This document shows, one piece after another, positions 50,430 to 58,257 of a DNA stretch of 64,000 nt (its first letter is position 1; each line of letters begins with the position of its first letter). The notes beneath the pieces were generated by a model that was given only the letters and a program-made list of their open reading frames with translations, did no database searches and had not been told where the DNA came from. Source of the DNA: JAEMQF01 sp963850525 (GTDB lineage: Bacteria; Pseudomonadota; Gammaproteobacteria; Burkholderiales; Burkholderiaceae_C); assembly GCA_963850525.1 (NCBI GenBank), contig CAWKLQ010000008.1, positions 1,116,001 to 1,180,000 on the forward strand. The letters are read 5' to 3'. Made by a program: the position numbers and the translations under genes.

Positions 50430-51395
50430 ATGAACCGCGCGCTTGAACCGGCCGTCATTCGCCGCACCTTGTTCGACGGCGCGTTGCTGCAGATCGGACA
50501 CGTCGCCGTGCGCCCGGTGTCCAGCGAACCCGGCGAGGTCGAGACGTCGGCGTTGAACGTGTTGGCGTTGCCGCTGACCGGCGTATTTTCCAAACACGAG
50601 GCTTCCAAACACGACGCGGCGCGCCGGCAGGTCATCGCCACGCCGAACCACGCGCTCTTCATTTCGGCCGGCGAGCCCTACCGCATCGGCTTTCCGGGTT
50701 GCATCGGCGACCGCTGTCTCGTGCTGCGCTTTGCCAGCGACGCGCTGGCGCGGGCGCTGCCGCGGGCGATGTCGGGCGGCGGTTTCGACGCGGCGGCCTT
50801 CGCCGCGCACGCGCCGCTGCCGCCGACGCTGATGCTGGCGCGAAGCCGGCTCTACGGGCGTCTCGCGCGCGGCCCGATGGATCCGCTGCAGGCCGAGGAG
50901 CTCGGCATCGGCTTGCTGGCAGGCGCCCTGCACGCGGCACGCACGCGGCCCGCGAAGCCGGCCCGCGGCCGCGCCGAGTTGCCCGGCGCCGCACGCCGCG
51001 TGCGCCAGATCGAGCGCGTCAAGGAAGCCGTCTGGACTCAGCCCGAACACCCCTGGACGCTGGGCGAATTGGCCGACCTCGCGTGCGTTTCGCCCTGGCA
51101 CCTCGCACGCATGTTTCGCGCCGAGGTCGGCACCTCGGTATACCGCTACGCGATGCGCTCGCGCCTGGCGCGCGCGCTGGACAGCGTGCTCGACTCCGAC
51201 GCCGAGTTGACCCACATCGCACTCGACGCGGGCTTCGCCAGCCACAGCCACTTCACGGCGCGGTTTCGCGCGCTGTTCGGGCACACGCCGCTGGAGCTGC
51301 GGCGCGGCATTCGCGATGCGAAGGTCCGCGAATTGCGCAAGGCCGGCACCGCACAAACTAAGAACGCGACGGCGCGAGAAGCTGTCGTGGCCTAA
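50430..51395 (+). CDS. AraC family transcriptional regulator
   Basis: A protein of about 321 residues with a C-terminal double helix-turn-helix: WTLGELADLACVSPWHLARMFRAEVG and ELTHIALDAGFASHSHFTARFRALFG. The N-terminal half is a cupin-like sensor region. I start it at ATG 50430 behind GGAG; ATG 50391 is an alternative. It follows the patatin gene on the same strand. Its targets cannot be inferred. Confidence 0.9.
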   Translation: MNRALEPAVIRRTLFDGALLQIGHVAVRPVSSEPGEVETSALNVLALPLTGVFSKHEASKHDAARRQVIATPNHALFISAGEPYRIGFPGCIGDRCLVLRFASDALARALPRAMSGGGFDAAAFAAHAPLPPTLMLARSRLYGRLARGPMDPLQAEELGIGLLAGALHAARTRPAKPARGRAELPGAARRVRQIERVKEAVWTQPEHPWTLGELADLACVSPWHLARMFRAEVGTSVYRYAMRSRLARALDSVLDSDAELTHIALDAGFASHSHFTARFRALFGHTPLELRRGIRDAKVRELRKAGTAQTKNATAREAVVA

Positions 51396-51468
51396 CTAAG
51401 GTCCGCTCTGACTTTCACAGGAACCTGCGCCTGGCGCGGCGAATCCGGCGCATTGCCGTTCCGACGAT

Positions 51469-52401
51469 TCAGACGGCCTGTGGGTTCGATGCGCAGACGA
51501 TCCAGGCCGAGCCGTTCAAGCTCACAGTGCCATCGGAAGCCGCCAAGGCTTGCAGGGCAACTTCGACGCCATCGACGATCGCCGGCAGGCGCTCGATGCC
51601 CAACTCTCGCACCAGCATCGACGTCGGCCCGAGTCGCGCCGCGTTTTCCGCGGCCAAGCGCGGTGTCGCGCCCAGCAACACCGGCGCATCCACGCGCTGC
51701 ACGGCGATGTTCTCGAACCCGGCCTGCGACAGCAGCGCGCGCAAGCGTGTGTCGTCGGCAAACGCAAACGGCCCGGGTGCGTGCGGGTCGGAAGGCGCGG
51801 GCGTGATGCCCAGCGCCTTGCGCGCCGCCACCAGCGGTGCCATCGCCCACGCGTTGTCGCGCGGCACGCGCCAGCACGTGAAGACGAAGCGGCCGCGCGC
51901 CCGCAGCGAAGCGCGCAAGTGGCGCAGCGCCGGCTCCGGATCGGCGAAGAACATCGCGCCGAAGCGCGAGAAGATCAGGTCGGTGCCGAGCGGCAGTTCG
52001 GCGCTCGACGCGTCGGCTTGCATGAACGCGAGGTGAGACGCTTCGCCCTGCCCGGCGCGCGCACGCGCCACCTCGAGCATCGGCCGGGACACGTCCACAC
52101 CCAGCACGTTGCCGCTGGGCCCGACCCGGCGCGCCAGTTCGATCGAGGTGTCGCCGCAGCCGCAGCCGAGGTCGATGACACGCTCGCCAATCTGCGGCGC
52201 GGCCAGGCGCAGCGCCGCGTCGCCGAAGGGCACGACGATGCGGTCGATCTCGGCCTGCGACTCGGCCCAACGCCGGCCAAGCGCGCCGTTCCACTCGGCG
52301 ATTTGGTCGGTGTTGTCGGTGCGCATAGTGAACTGAACTTGTTCAATCGAAAGAGTGGCGACGCTCTCGATGCCTGCTGCGAGAGACTGACGGGTTTTCA
52401 A
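51469..52401 (-). CDS. Class I SAM-dependent methyltransferase
   Basis: A methyltransferase with the SAM motif VIDLGCGCGDTSIELARRVG and VLGVDVSRPML, then LIFSRFGAMFFADPEPALRHL. Two starts are possible. TTG 52401 has GAGGTGA at good spacing and overlaps the upstream gene as TTGA. ATG 52326 (MRTDNTDQIAEWNG) matches the usual N-terminus of this family but has no ribosome-binding site. I give the longer form (310 residues). The substrate is unknown. Confidence 0.87.
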   Translation of the reverse strand: MKTRQSLAAGIESVATLSIEQVQFTMRTDNTDQIAEWNGALGRRWAESQAEIDRIVVPFGDAALRLAAPQIGERVIDLGCGCGDTSIELARRVGPSGNVLGVDVSRPMLEVARARAGQGEASHLAFMQADASSAELPLGTDLIFSRFGAMFFADPEPALRHLRASLRARGRFVFTCWRVPRDNAWAMAPLVAARKALGITPAPSDPHAPGPFAFADDTRLRALLSQAGFENIAVQRVDAPVLLGATPRLAAENAARLGPTSMLVRELGIERLPAIVDGVEVALQALAASDGTVSLNGSAWIVCASNPQAV

Positions 52402-53418
52402 TCGATCACCTCTTCCGCGCGCAGCAGCACCGTCTGAGGGATCGTGATACCGAGTGCCTTGGCGGTCCTGCGGTTGACCACCAGTTCGAACCGGGTTGGC
52501 TGCGCGACCGGCAAATCGCTGGGGTTTGCGCCCTGCGCGACTTTCTTGATGTAGGCGGCGGCGTTGTAGTAGGCGGTCTTCAGGCTTTCACCATAGCTCA
52601 TCAGGCCGCCTTCATCGACGAATTCTCTCGCCCCATAGAAGGCAGGCAGCCGATGCCTGGCTGCAAGTGCCACGATTTCGGCGCGCTGGGATAAAAACAA
52701 CGGTTCGTCGGGCAAGACGAAGATCGCACCGGCTTTTGCGCGCACCGCCGTCTCGAATGCCGCGGGCAGGGTCACATCGCTGGGCCTGCCGACGTCGATC
52801 TTGACCAGGTTGAATTTCAGCGTTTCTGCGGCCGCGCCAAGAGCTTGCCACATGAGCGGGTGCACGTCGCTCTTTGCGTCGGCGAGCACGGCGATCGTCG
52901 CCTGCCCGGGCACGACGCTCGCGAACAGCTGCAGCATCTTGGCGCATGATGTCTTCGGCCTGGCTCGACAGGCCGGTGATGTTGGCTCCCGGCCTGGCGA
53001 GGCTTGCGATGAGGTGCTGCCCGACCGGGTCGGCAACGGCCGCCATGACGATGGGCGTCATGCCGAACGCCTTCTGCGCGATGCGAGTCGTCGGGGTGCA
53101 GGTGGTGACGACGGCATCGAGCTTCATCGCCGCCAGCTCGCGCGCAAGTTCAGGTGTCCGCTCGACGTGGCCATTGGCATAGCGGCGCTCGAGCACAAGG
53201 TTCTTGCCCTCGACATAGCCCTGCTCGCGCAGGCCCTGCAAGAGCGCCAGTTCCAGATGGCCGCGCTGCGCCAGGCTGCCGCCGACGAGGATGCCGATGT
53301 GGGCCGTCTTTTCCGGTGATTGCGCAAGGATTGAAGGAGACGCAGTCAGCCACAGGGCGCCGACAGCGGTCGCGGCCATGCGTTTCAGGTTCAGCCCGGC
53401 GTGGGAGTCGCTTTTCAC
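52398..53418 (-). pseudogene. ABC transporter substrate-binding protein (PF04392-type), split by a frameshift
   Basis: The N-terminal half reads well from a GTG near 53418 (or ATG 53442 or 53379) through a signal peptide (GALWLTASPSILAQS) to ITGLSSQAEDIM. The C-terminal half continues in another frame as KMLQLFASVVPGQATIAVL down to the stop at 52398. The switch occurs at 52941-52944, where four bases stand in place of three between the codons for M and K. Joined, the halves give a full-length periplasmic binding protein of the TrpX/ABC_sub_bind group. It is either a recent pseudogene or a sequencing indel. No permease or ATPase gene is adjacent. Confidence 0.8.
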
Positions 53419-53641
53419 GGTACGTCCAGTGCAGCAGTTCATCGATGCAAGCCCACATCGTACGCTTTCAGGCGAGTGCTCCTTTGGAGGCGACTGAGTG
53501 CTTTGAAGCGGCTGCACGGCAGCGTGTGCAGTGGCATCCGCTGTTATCCGCATTGGGCAGGTTGTCGACGGTCAGCTTTAGGGCGTCAATTCTCGCCCGG
53601 CCGGTTGTCGATGATGCTCTGGTCAATGCTCCTCTTTTCTA

Positions 53642-53669
53642 GAAGTCTGGATTCGCGATTGTCTGCTTT
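53642..53669 (+). promoter_or_regulatory. Shared 28-bp box, copy B (upstream of the HPF-like gene)
   Basis: This copy has GAAGTCTGGATTCGC followed by GATTGTCTGCTTT, 57 bp before the HPF-like start codon and on the same strand. It lies in the 308-bp region between the broken ABC gene and the HPF gene, which otherwise shows no gene. Confidence 0.65.
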
Positions 53670-53726
53670 TTCGGTTCCCTATCCGCCCCTACCCTTCGGC
53701 CACGTTTTCAACGACGGAGGTTCCGA

Positions 53727-54071
53727 ATGCAAGTCTTGTTCGAGTCACGCGACGTTCACGCCGATCACCTGCGCGAACTGGCCGAGCGCCGCGCCCGATT
53801 CGCAATGCGCCGCCTGAGTTGGCTGGTGCCGCGCGCGCGGATTCAACTGTCCGACCTGAACGGGCCGCGTGGCGGGCTCGACAAGCGCTGCCGGGTGGAA
53901 GTGAAGACGCAGGGCGCGGGCAGCGTCGTGATCACCTCGCTCGCGCGCGACTGGCGCAAGGCAATTGACGATGCGCTGACCCGCGCGTCGCGCACGCTGG
54001 TGCGGGTCTGGCGGCGCAGCCAGTCTCGCGGACGCGCCACGCCGCGCGCCATCGGTTTCGACTACTCATGA
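53727..54071 (+). CDS. HPF/RaiA-like ribosome-associated protein
   Basis: A 114-residue protein with the sigma-54-modulation/HPF fold: an N-terminal VLFESRDVHADHLRELAERRARFAM helix, central beta strands with IQLSDLNGPRGG and CRVEVKTQG, and AIDDALTRASRTLVRVWRR at the end. HPF-type proteins bind the ribosomal decoding centre in stationary phase or stress. It heads the stress block with GGAGG ahead of its ATG. The strongly basic, shortened C-terminus differs from canonical RaiA. Confidence 0.82.
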   Translation: MQVLFESRDVHADHLRELAERRARFAMRRLSWLVPRARIQLSDLNGPRGGLDKRCRVEVKTQGAGSVVITSLARDWRKAIDDALTRASRTLVRVWRRSQSRGRATPRAIGFDYS

Positions 54072-54796
54072 AGAAGGGCTTCCCCATGGACATTTCCGCT
54101 CGGCCTGCACAAGGCGCCTCGGCCGTCGCCACATTCCCGATCGTCGCGGTGCCCGCGCCGGCCAATTTGGCCGACTCGACAAACCGCGTCCTGCGCAACA
54201 CCTACGCGCTGTTGGCCATGACGCTGCTGTTCAGCGCGGGCGTCGCCGCGTTGAGCCTGGCGCTGAAGCTGCCCGCACCGGGAATCCTGCCGTCGCTCGT
54301 GGGCATGTTCGGCCTGCTGTTCCTCGTGCACAAGGTGAAGAACAGCGTCTGGGCGCTGCCCGCGGTGTTCGCCTTCACCGGCTTCATGGGCTACATGCTG
54401 GGGCCCGTGCTGGCGCAGGCGATCTCCCTGCCTGCGGGCGGCCAGACGATCGCGCTCGCGCTGGGCGCAACCGGGGCCACGTTCCTCGGCCTGTCGGGCT
54501 GGGTACTCACGACGCGGCGCGACTTCAGCTTCATGGGTGGGTTCCTGTTCGCCGGCATGCTGATCGCGCTGCTCGCGGCGCTGGCCGCTGTGTTCCTGCA
54601 ACTGCCCGCGCTCGGCTTGGCCGTCTCGGCAATGGTCGCGCTGCTCTCGGCGGGGCTGATCCTGTTCGAGACGAGCCGCATCGTGAACGGCGGCGAAACC
54701 AACTACGTGCTCGCCACCGTCGGCCTGTACGTCTCGATCTTCAATCTGTTCACGAGCCTGCTCAGCCTGTTCGGCCTGGGCGGTTCGGATGAATGA
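54068..54796 (+). CDS. Bax inhibitor-1/YccA family membrane protein
   Basis: A 242-residue protein starting with an ATGA overlap after the HPF-like gene (ATG 54086 is an alternative). Seven hydrophobic segments follow a short hydrophilic N-terminus. TNRVLRNTYALLAMTLLFS is the typical BI-1 opening and VNGGETNYVLATVGLYVSIFNLFTSLLSLFG the typical ending. YccA binds and protects membrane proteins from FtsH; BI-1 proteins affect calcium and pH balance. Confidence 0.92.
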   Translation: MKKGFPMDISARPAQGASAVATFPIVAVPAPANLADSTNRVLRNTYALLAMTLLFSAGVAALSLALKLPAPGILPSLVGMFGLLFLVHKVKNSVWALPAVFAFTGFMGYMLGPVLAQAISLPAGGQTIALALGATGATFLGLSGWVLTTRRDFSFMGGFLFAGMLIALLAALAAVFLQLPALGLAVSAMVALLSAGLILFETSRIVNGGETNYVLATVGLYVSIFNLFTSLLSLFGLGGSDE

Positions 54797-54817
54797 CTGA
54801 CCCGCACTGGAGAAACC

Positions 54818-55075
54818 ATGAAATGCCCAAGCTGCACCGATGCCGTGCTGGTGATGACGGATCGGCAAGGCGTCGAGATCGACTACTGCGCCGTGTGCCG
54901 GGGCGTGTGGCTGGACCGCGGCGAACTCGACAAGCTGATCGAGCGCGCGGCGAGCGATTTGCCCGCCGCGCGCGACACCTCGCGAAGCCCCGAGTTCGCC
55001 GATTCGGACTACCGCGATTCGCGGCCACGTCACGCCGGTCGCAGGAAGTCCTGGCTCGGCGACATCTTCGATTGA
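54818..55075 (+). CDS. zf-TFIIB domain protein
   Basis: An 85-residue protein. Four cysteines (C3, C6, C24, C27) form the zinc-ribbon in MKCPSCTDAVLVM and YCAVCRGVWLDRGEL. The rest is a hydrophilic tail ending SWLGDIFD. Such YlaC/zf-TFIIB proteins are common in stress operons, often next to BI-1 or HPF genes. Role unknown. A 29-bp repeat begins within its last codons. Confidence 0.88.
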   Translation: MKCPSCTDAVLVMTDRQGVEIDYCAVCRGVWLDRGELDKLIERAASDLPAARDTSRSPEFADSDYRDSRPRHAGRRKSWLGDIFD

Positions 55076-55124
55076 CCCACGCTCACCGATTCAGATTCGA
55101 TTGACCCAGGTTCGACCGATTCGC
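55067..55124 (+). repeat. Imperfect 29/30-bp tandem duplication at the zf-TFIIB stop
   Basis: Two units start TTCGATTGACCCA at 55067 and 55096 and both end ACCGATTC with one indel and a few mismatches. The first contains the stop codon of the zf-TFIIB gene. A third fragment (TCGAATCAAC) is seen shortly after. The duplication fills the gap before the TerB-like gene. Confidence 0.8.
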
Positions 55125-55150
55125 GTCGAATCAACTTCAAGGAGCCTCTC

Positions 55151-55630
55151 ATGCGCCACTATCCCAGCAACAGCCCGAAAGCCGCGGCCCGCATCGTCGG
55201 CCTGGCGGTGCTCGCCGACGGCAACCTGTCCAACACGGAACTCGATACGCTCGACCGCCTGCGCGCCTACACACAACTCGGCCTGGGGCGGGACGAGCTG
55301 CGCACCGTCATTCACGAGCTGTGTCAGGACTTGCTGACGAACATGCACCTGACCTGGGAAGACACCTGCCGCGTCGACCCGGACACGCTGGCGAGCCTGA
55401 TGCGCGACATCGACGACCCCGCGCTGCGGCACCGGCTCACGCGCATCTGCATCTCCGTGATCGAGTGCGACGCGCATGTCAGCGAAGGCGAAGCCACACT
55501 GCTCGGCACGGCGGTCGAGCAGTGGGGCCTGCACAGCGAAATGCTCGAGCCGCGCGCGGACCGGTATGAGCCCGTCGAGCGCCCCGCGAGCCCGGCGGGC
55601 TGCGGGCAAGACGCGCGCCTTGCCGCCTGA
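55151..55630 (+). CDS. TerB-like tellurite-resistance family protein
   Basis: A 159-residue helical protein. The TerB-type acidic motif is in VLADGNLSNTELDTLDRL and a second one in SVIECDAHVSEGEATLLG, as expected for paired metal-binding helices. The C-terminal tail after AVEQWGLHSEML is variable. TerB proteins are membrane-associated metal-linked stress proteins; TerC genes follow directly. It has an AAGGAG ribosome-binding site. Confidence 0.82.
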   Translation: MRHYPSNSPKAAARIVGLAVLADGNLSNTELDTLDRLRAYTQLGLGRDELRTVIHELCQDLLTNMHLTWEDTCRVDPDTLASLMRDIDDPALRHRLTRICISVIECDAHVSEGEATLLGTAVEQWGLHSEMLEPRADRYEPVERPASPAGCGQDARLAA

Positions 55631-55700
55631 GCGAGGCCCCGGCTCGCCGCCAGCTTCCTTTTAGAGCGCCATCAGTGCGCCCCAGCGGAAGAACTCACGC

Positions 55701-56714
55701 ATGCACGATTTGTCCGGCTTACTTGACTCGTCCTTTCTCGGCACCGCCGTCTGGATCTGGCTGGTCTTCGTGAGCGTGGTCGTGACGCTGCTCGCGCTCG
55801 ACCTGGGCGTGCTGCACCGCACCGACCGCGAGATCGGCGTCCGCGAGAGCCTGTTGCTGTCGGCCGGCTACATCGGCATGGCGGTGCTGTTCGGCGCCTG
55901 GGTCTGGTGGACGCTTGGCAGCCAGAGCGGCGTCGAGTACTACACCGGCTTTCTGATCGAGAAGTCGCTGTCGATGGACAACGTGTTCGTGATCGCGCTG
56001 ATCTTCAGCTACTTCGCGATTCCGCGCGAATACCAGCACCGAGTGCTGTTCTGGGGAATCCTGGGCGTGATCGTGCTGCGCGCCTTGCTGATCGCCCTGG
56101 GCGCGGCGCTGGTGAGCGAGTTCTCGTGGGTGCTTTACCTGTTCGGCGCGTTTCTGGTGGCCACCGGCGTCAAGATGTGGCTGATCGCAGATCACATGCC
56201 CGACATCGGCAACAACCCGCTGCTCAAGTTCCTGCGCAAGCGCCTGCGCGTGACGCCGCAGCTGCACGGCAACGCCTTCTTTGTGCGCCGCCCCAACGGT
56301 CGGGAAGGGCCGACGGTGCTCTGGGCGACGCCGCTGTTCCTGGCGCTGTGCCTGGTGGAGTTCGTCGACCTCGTGTTCGCCGTCGATTCGGTGCCGGCGA
56401 TCTTCGCCATCACGACCGACCCATTCATCGTCTACACGAGCAACATCTTCGCGATCCTCGGCCTGCGCGCGCTGTACTTCGCGCTGGCCGCGATGATCCA
56501 CCGCTTCAAATACCTCAAATATGCGTTGGCGCTGGTGCTGGTGTTCATCGGCGCGAAGATTTTCCTGGTGGGCTTCATCGGCAAGTCGCCGCCCGAACTG
56601 TCGTTGACTGTGACCTTCGGGCTGATCGCCGGCGGTGTGCTCTTCTCGATGTGGAAAACGCGCGCCGGGACACCCGTACTGCACGAACCGCGGCAGTCGG
56701 ACGCGCCTGCGTGA
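55701..56714 (+). CDS. alx: TerC/Alx family membrane protein
   Basis: A 337-residue integral membrane protein. TerC motifs are FLIEKSLSMDNVFVIALIF, VEFVDLVFAVDSVPAIFAIT and AIHRFKYLKYAL-type ending (MIHRFKYLKYALALV). This is the Alx-like subgroup, in which E. coli Alx lowers cytosolic manganese and responds to alkaline pH. I looked for a yybP-ykoY riboswitch in the short 70-bp leader and did not find one. A clear terminator follows. Confidence 0.93.
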   Translation: MHDLSGLLDSSFLGTAVWIWLVFVSVVVTLLALDLGVLHRTDREIGVRESLLLSAGYIGMAVLFGAWVWWTLGSQSGVEYYTGFLIEKSLSMDNVFVIALIFSYFAIPREYQHRVLFWGILGVIVLRALLIALGAALVSEFSWVLYLFGAFLVATGVKMWLIADHMPDIGNNPLLKFLRKRLRVTPQLHGNAFFVRRPNGREGPTVLWATPLFLALCLVEFVDLVFAVDSVPAIFAITTDPFIVYTSNIFAILGLRALYFALAAMIHRFKYLKYALALVLVFIGAKIFLVGFIGKSPPELSLTVTFGLIAGGVLFSMWKTRAGTPVLHEPRQSDAPA

Positions 56715-56721
56715 ATTTGGC

Positions 56722-56761
56722 ACGGTGGGCGGGAGGGTCGCCCACCGTCGTTCAGTTTTTT
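56722..56761 (+). terminator. Intrinsic terminator after the TerC/Alx gene
   Basis: ACGGTGGGCG and CGCCCACCGT form a perfect 10-bp stem with a 7-nt loop (56722-56748). Seven bases later a run of six Ts ends at 56761. It begins 8 nt after the Alx-like stop, so the operon from the HPF gene probably ends here. The next shared box starts 3 bp further on. Confidence 0.8.
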
Positions 56762-56763
56762 CG

Positions 56764-56791
56764 GAAGTCTGGCTTCGCCGCCGGATGCTTC
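56764..56791 (+). promoter_or_regulatory. Shared 28-bp box, copy C (upstream of the TerC-UspA gene)
   Basis: This copy has GAAGTCTGGCTTCGC, then CGCCGGATGCTTC. It aligns without gaps to copies A and B, most strongly in the first 15 bp and in TGCTT. It lies right after the terminator and 70 bp before the start codon of the TerC-UspA gene. Confidence 0.6.
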
Positions 56792-56861
56792 TTGGGTTGG
56801 CGCCACGCGCCTATCGTCGCGGCATCGTTCGTTCGACCCACTCCAAAACGAGGTCAACCTG

Positions 56862-58145
56862 ATGGACCCCTCCACCTTTCTCACCGCGCTGCTGGCCATC
56901 ATCGTCATCGACCTCGTGCTCGCCGGCGACAACGCCATCGTCATCGCGCTCGCGGCGCGCGGCCTGCCGGCGCACCTGCAGAAGCGCGCGATTCTTTGGG
57001 GCGCCGTCGGCGCGATCGCGGTGCGCAGCCTGATGACGCTGATCGTCGTCTGGCTGCTCAAGATCCCGGGCCTGCTGCTCGTCGGCGGCGCGATGCTGGT
57101 GTGGATCGCCTACCGGTTGCTGCTGCCCGAAGACGACGCCGGTGCCGAAGGGCGCAGCCCGGTCGCCACCACGTTCTGGGGCGCGATGCGCACGATCGTG
57201 ATCGCCGACGCCGTGATGGGCCTGGACAACGTGCTCGCCGTCGCCGGAGCCTCGCATGGCAACTACTTGCTCGTCGTGTTGGGTCTGCTGATCAGCGTGC
57301 CGATCGTCGTGTGGGGCAGCGCCATCGTACTCAAGGTCGTGGAACGCTTCCCCAGTGTCGTGTACCTCGGCGCGGGTGTGCTGGTGCTCACCGCCGCGAA
57401 GATGATGAGCAGCGAACCGCTGCTGGCACCCGCGTTCGAAGCGGTGCCGCTCGCCAAGTGGGCCGTGTACCTGACGATACCGCTCGTGCTCTGGGCCGGC
57501 TTCGTGAAGAACCATCGGCGCTTCGAGTCGCGAATTCACGCACGGCTGGCCGAGTTCGCCAAGCTGCGCCCGCTCGGCGCGAGCTCGGCGCCCGGTTCCA
57601 GCGTTCAACCCTTCGTTCAACTGAAAGGAGAAACCGCCATGTTGAAAGTTCTCGTCCCCGTCGATGGCTCGGAGAATTCGCTGCGCGCGGTGCGCCACGC
57701 GATCGCCGAATACCAACGCCACCATGAACTCGAAATCCACCTGCTCAACGTGCAGCCGCAATTGTCGCGCCACGTCGCACGTTTCGTGAGCCGGCACGAC
57801 CGCGACGGCTGGCACGCCGAGCAGGCCAACACGGCGCTGGCCGGAGCGCGCAAGGTGTTGGATGGCGCCGGCGTCCCGCACCATGTGCACTGGTCGCTGG
57901 GCGATCGCGCTGCGGAGATCTGCCGCATGGCAGTGAGCCTGGGCGCGCACCACATCGTGATGGGAACGGCACGCAAGAATTCGCTCACCCGCATGCTCGA
58001 AGACTCCGCCACCGACAAGGTGCTGCAATTGACCTCGGTGCCCGTGGAAGTGGTGGCGGGCGAGGCAGTCTCGAAGTGGGAGAGCTGGGGCATCCCGGCC
58101 GGAGTGGTGAGTGCAGGCGGGTTGATGCTGCTCGCGGTGGATTGA
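56862..58145 (+). CDS. TerC (YjbE-type) membrane protein fused in frame to a UspA domain
   Basis: A continuous 427-residue reading frame. Residues 1-235 form a TerC domain of the short YjbE/YkoY type (IVIDLVLAGDNAIVIALAAR, TIVIADAVMGLDNVLAVAG). From residue 260 a universal stress protein domain begins with MLKVLVPVDGSENSLRAVRHA and continues to HIVMGTARKNSLTRM and SVPVEVV. The ATG of that methionine (57639) has AAAGGAG eight bases upstream, as if it were an independent gene. The UspA domain lacks the classic GxxG(9)GS ATP motif. It may give one fused protein, two products, or be an indel artefact. Confidence 0.87.
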   Translation: MDPSTFLTALLAIIVIDLVLAGDNAIVIALAARGLPAHLQKRAILWGAVGAIAVRSLMTLIVVWLLKIPGLLLVGGAMLVWIAYRLLLPEDDAGAEGRSPVATTFWGAMRTIVIADAVMGLDNVLAVAGASHGNYLLVVLGLLISVPIVVWGSAIVLKVVERFPSVVYLGAGVLVLTAAKMMSSEPLLAPAFEAVPLAKWAVYLTIPLVLWAGFVKNHRRFESRIHARLAEFAKLRPLGASSAPGSSVQPFVQLKGETAMLKVLVPVDGSENSLRAVRHAIAEYQRHHELEIHLLNVQPQLSRHVARFVSRHDRDGWHAEQANTALAGARKVLDGAGVPHHVHWSLGDRAAEICRMAVSLGAHHIVMGTARKNSLTRMLEDSATDKVLQLTSVPVEVVAGEAVSKWESWGIPAGVVSAGGLMLLAVD

Positions 58146-58257
58146 AATCGCTCGAGCGAGCAAGCGAACGCCCGCGGCGCCGAATGGCGCGGGCGCGCCC
58201 GCTGCGACGAACCGACAAACGCATCACTCGCGATTCGGGCCCCAGAATACGGCCCGC

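Noticed and set aside
53401..53726. Small ORFs between the broken ABC gene and the HPF-like gene
   Set aside because: They have no conserved motif, and the region holds the candidate promoter box and leader.
55631..55700. yybP-ykoY manganese riboswitch before the TerC/Alx gene
   Set aside because: The leader is only 70 bp and I cannot find the conserved paired elements.
58146..58257. Fourth copy of the shared box upstream of nhaA
   Set aside because: The closest match (CGCGATTCGGGCC) has few matching positions and wrong spacing.
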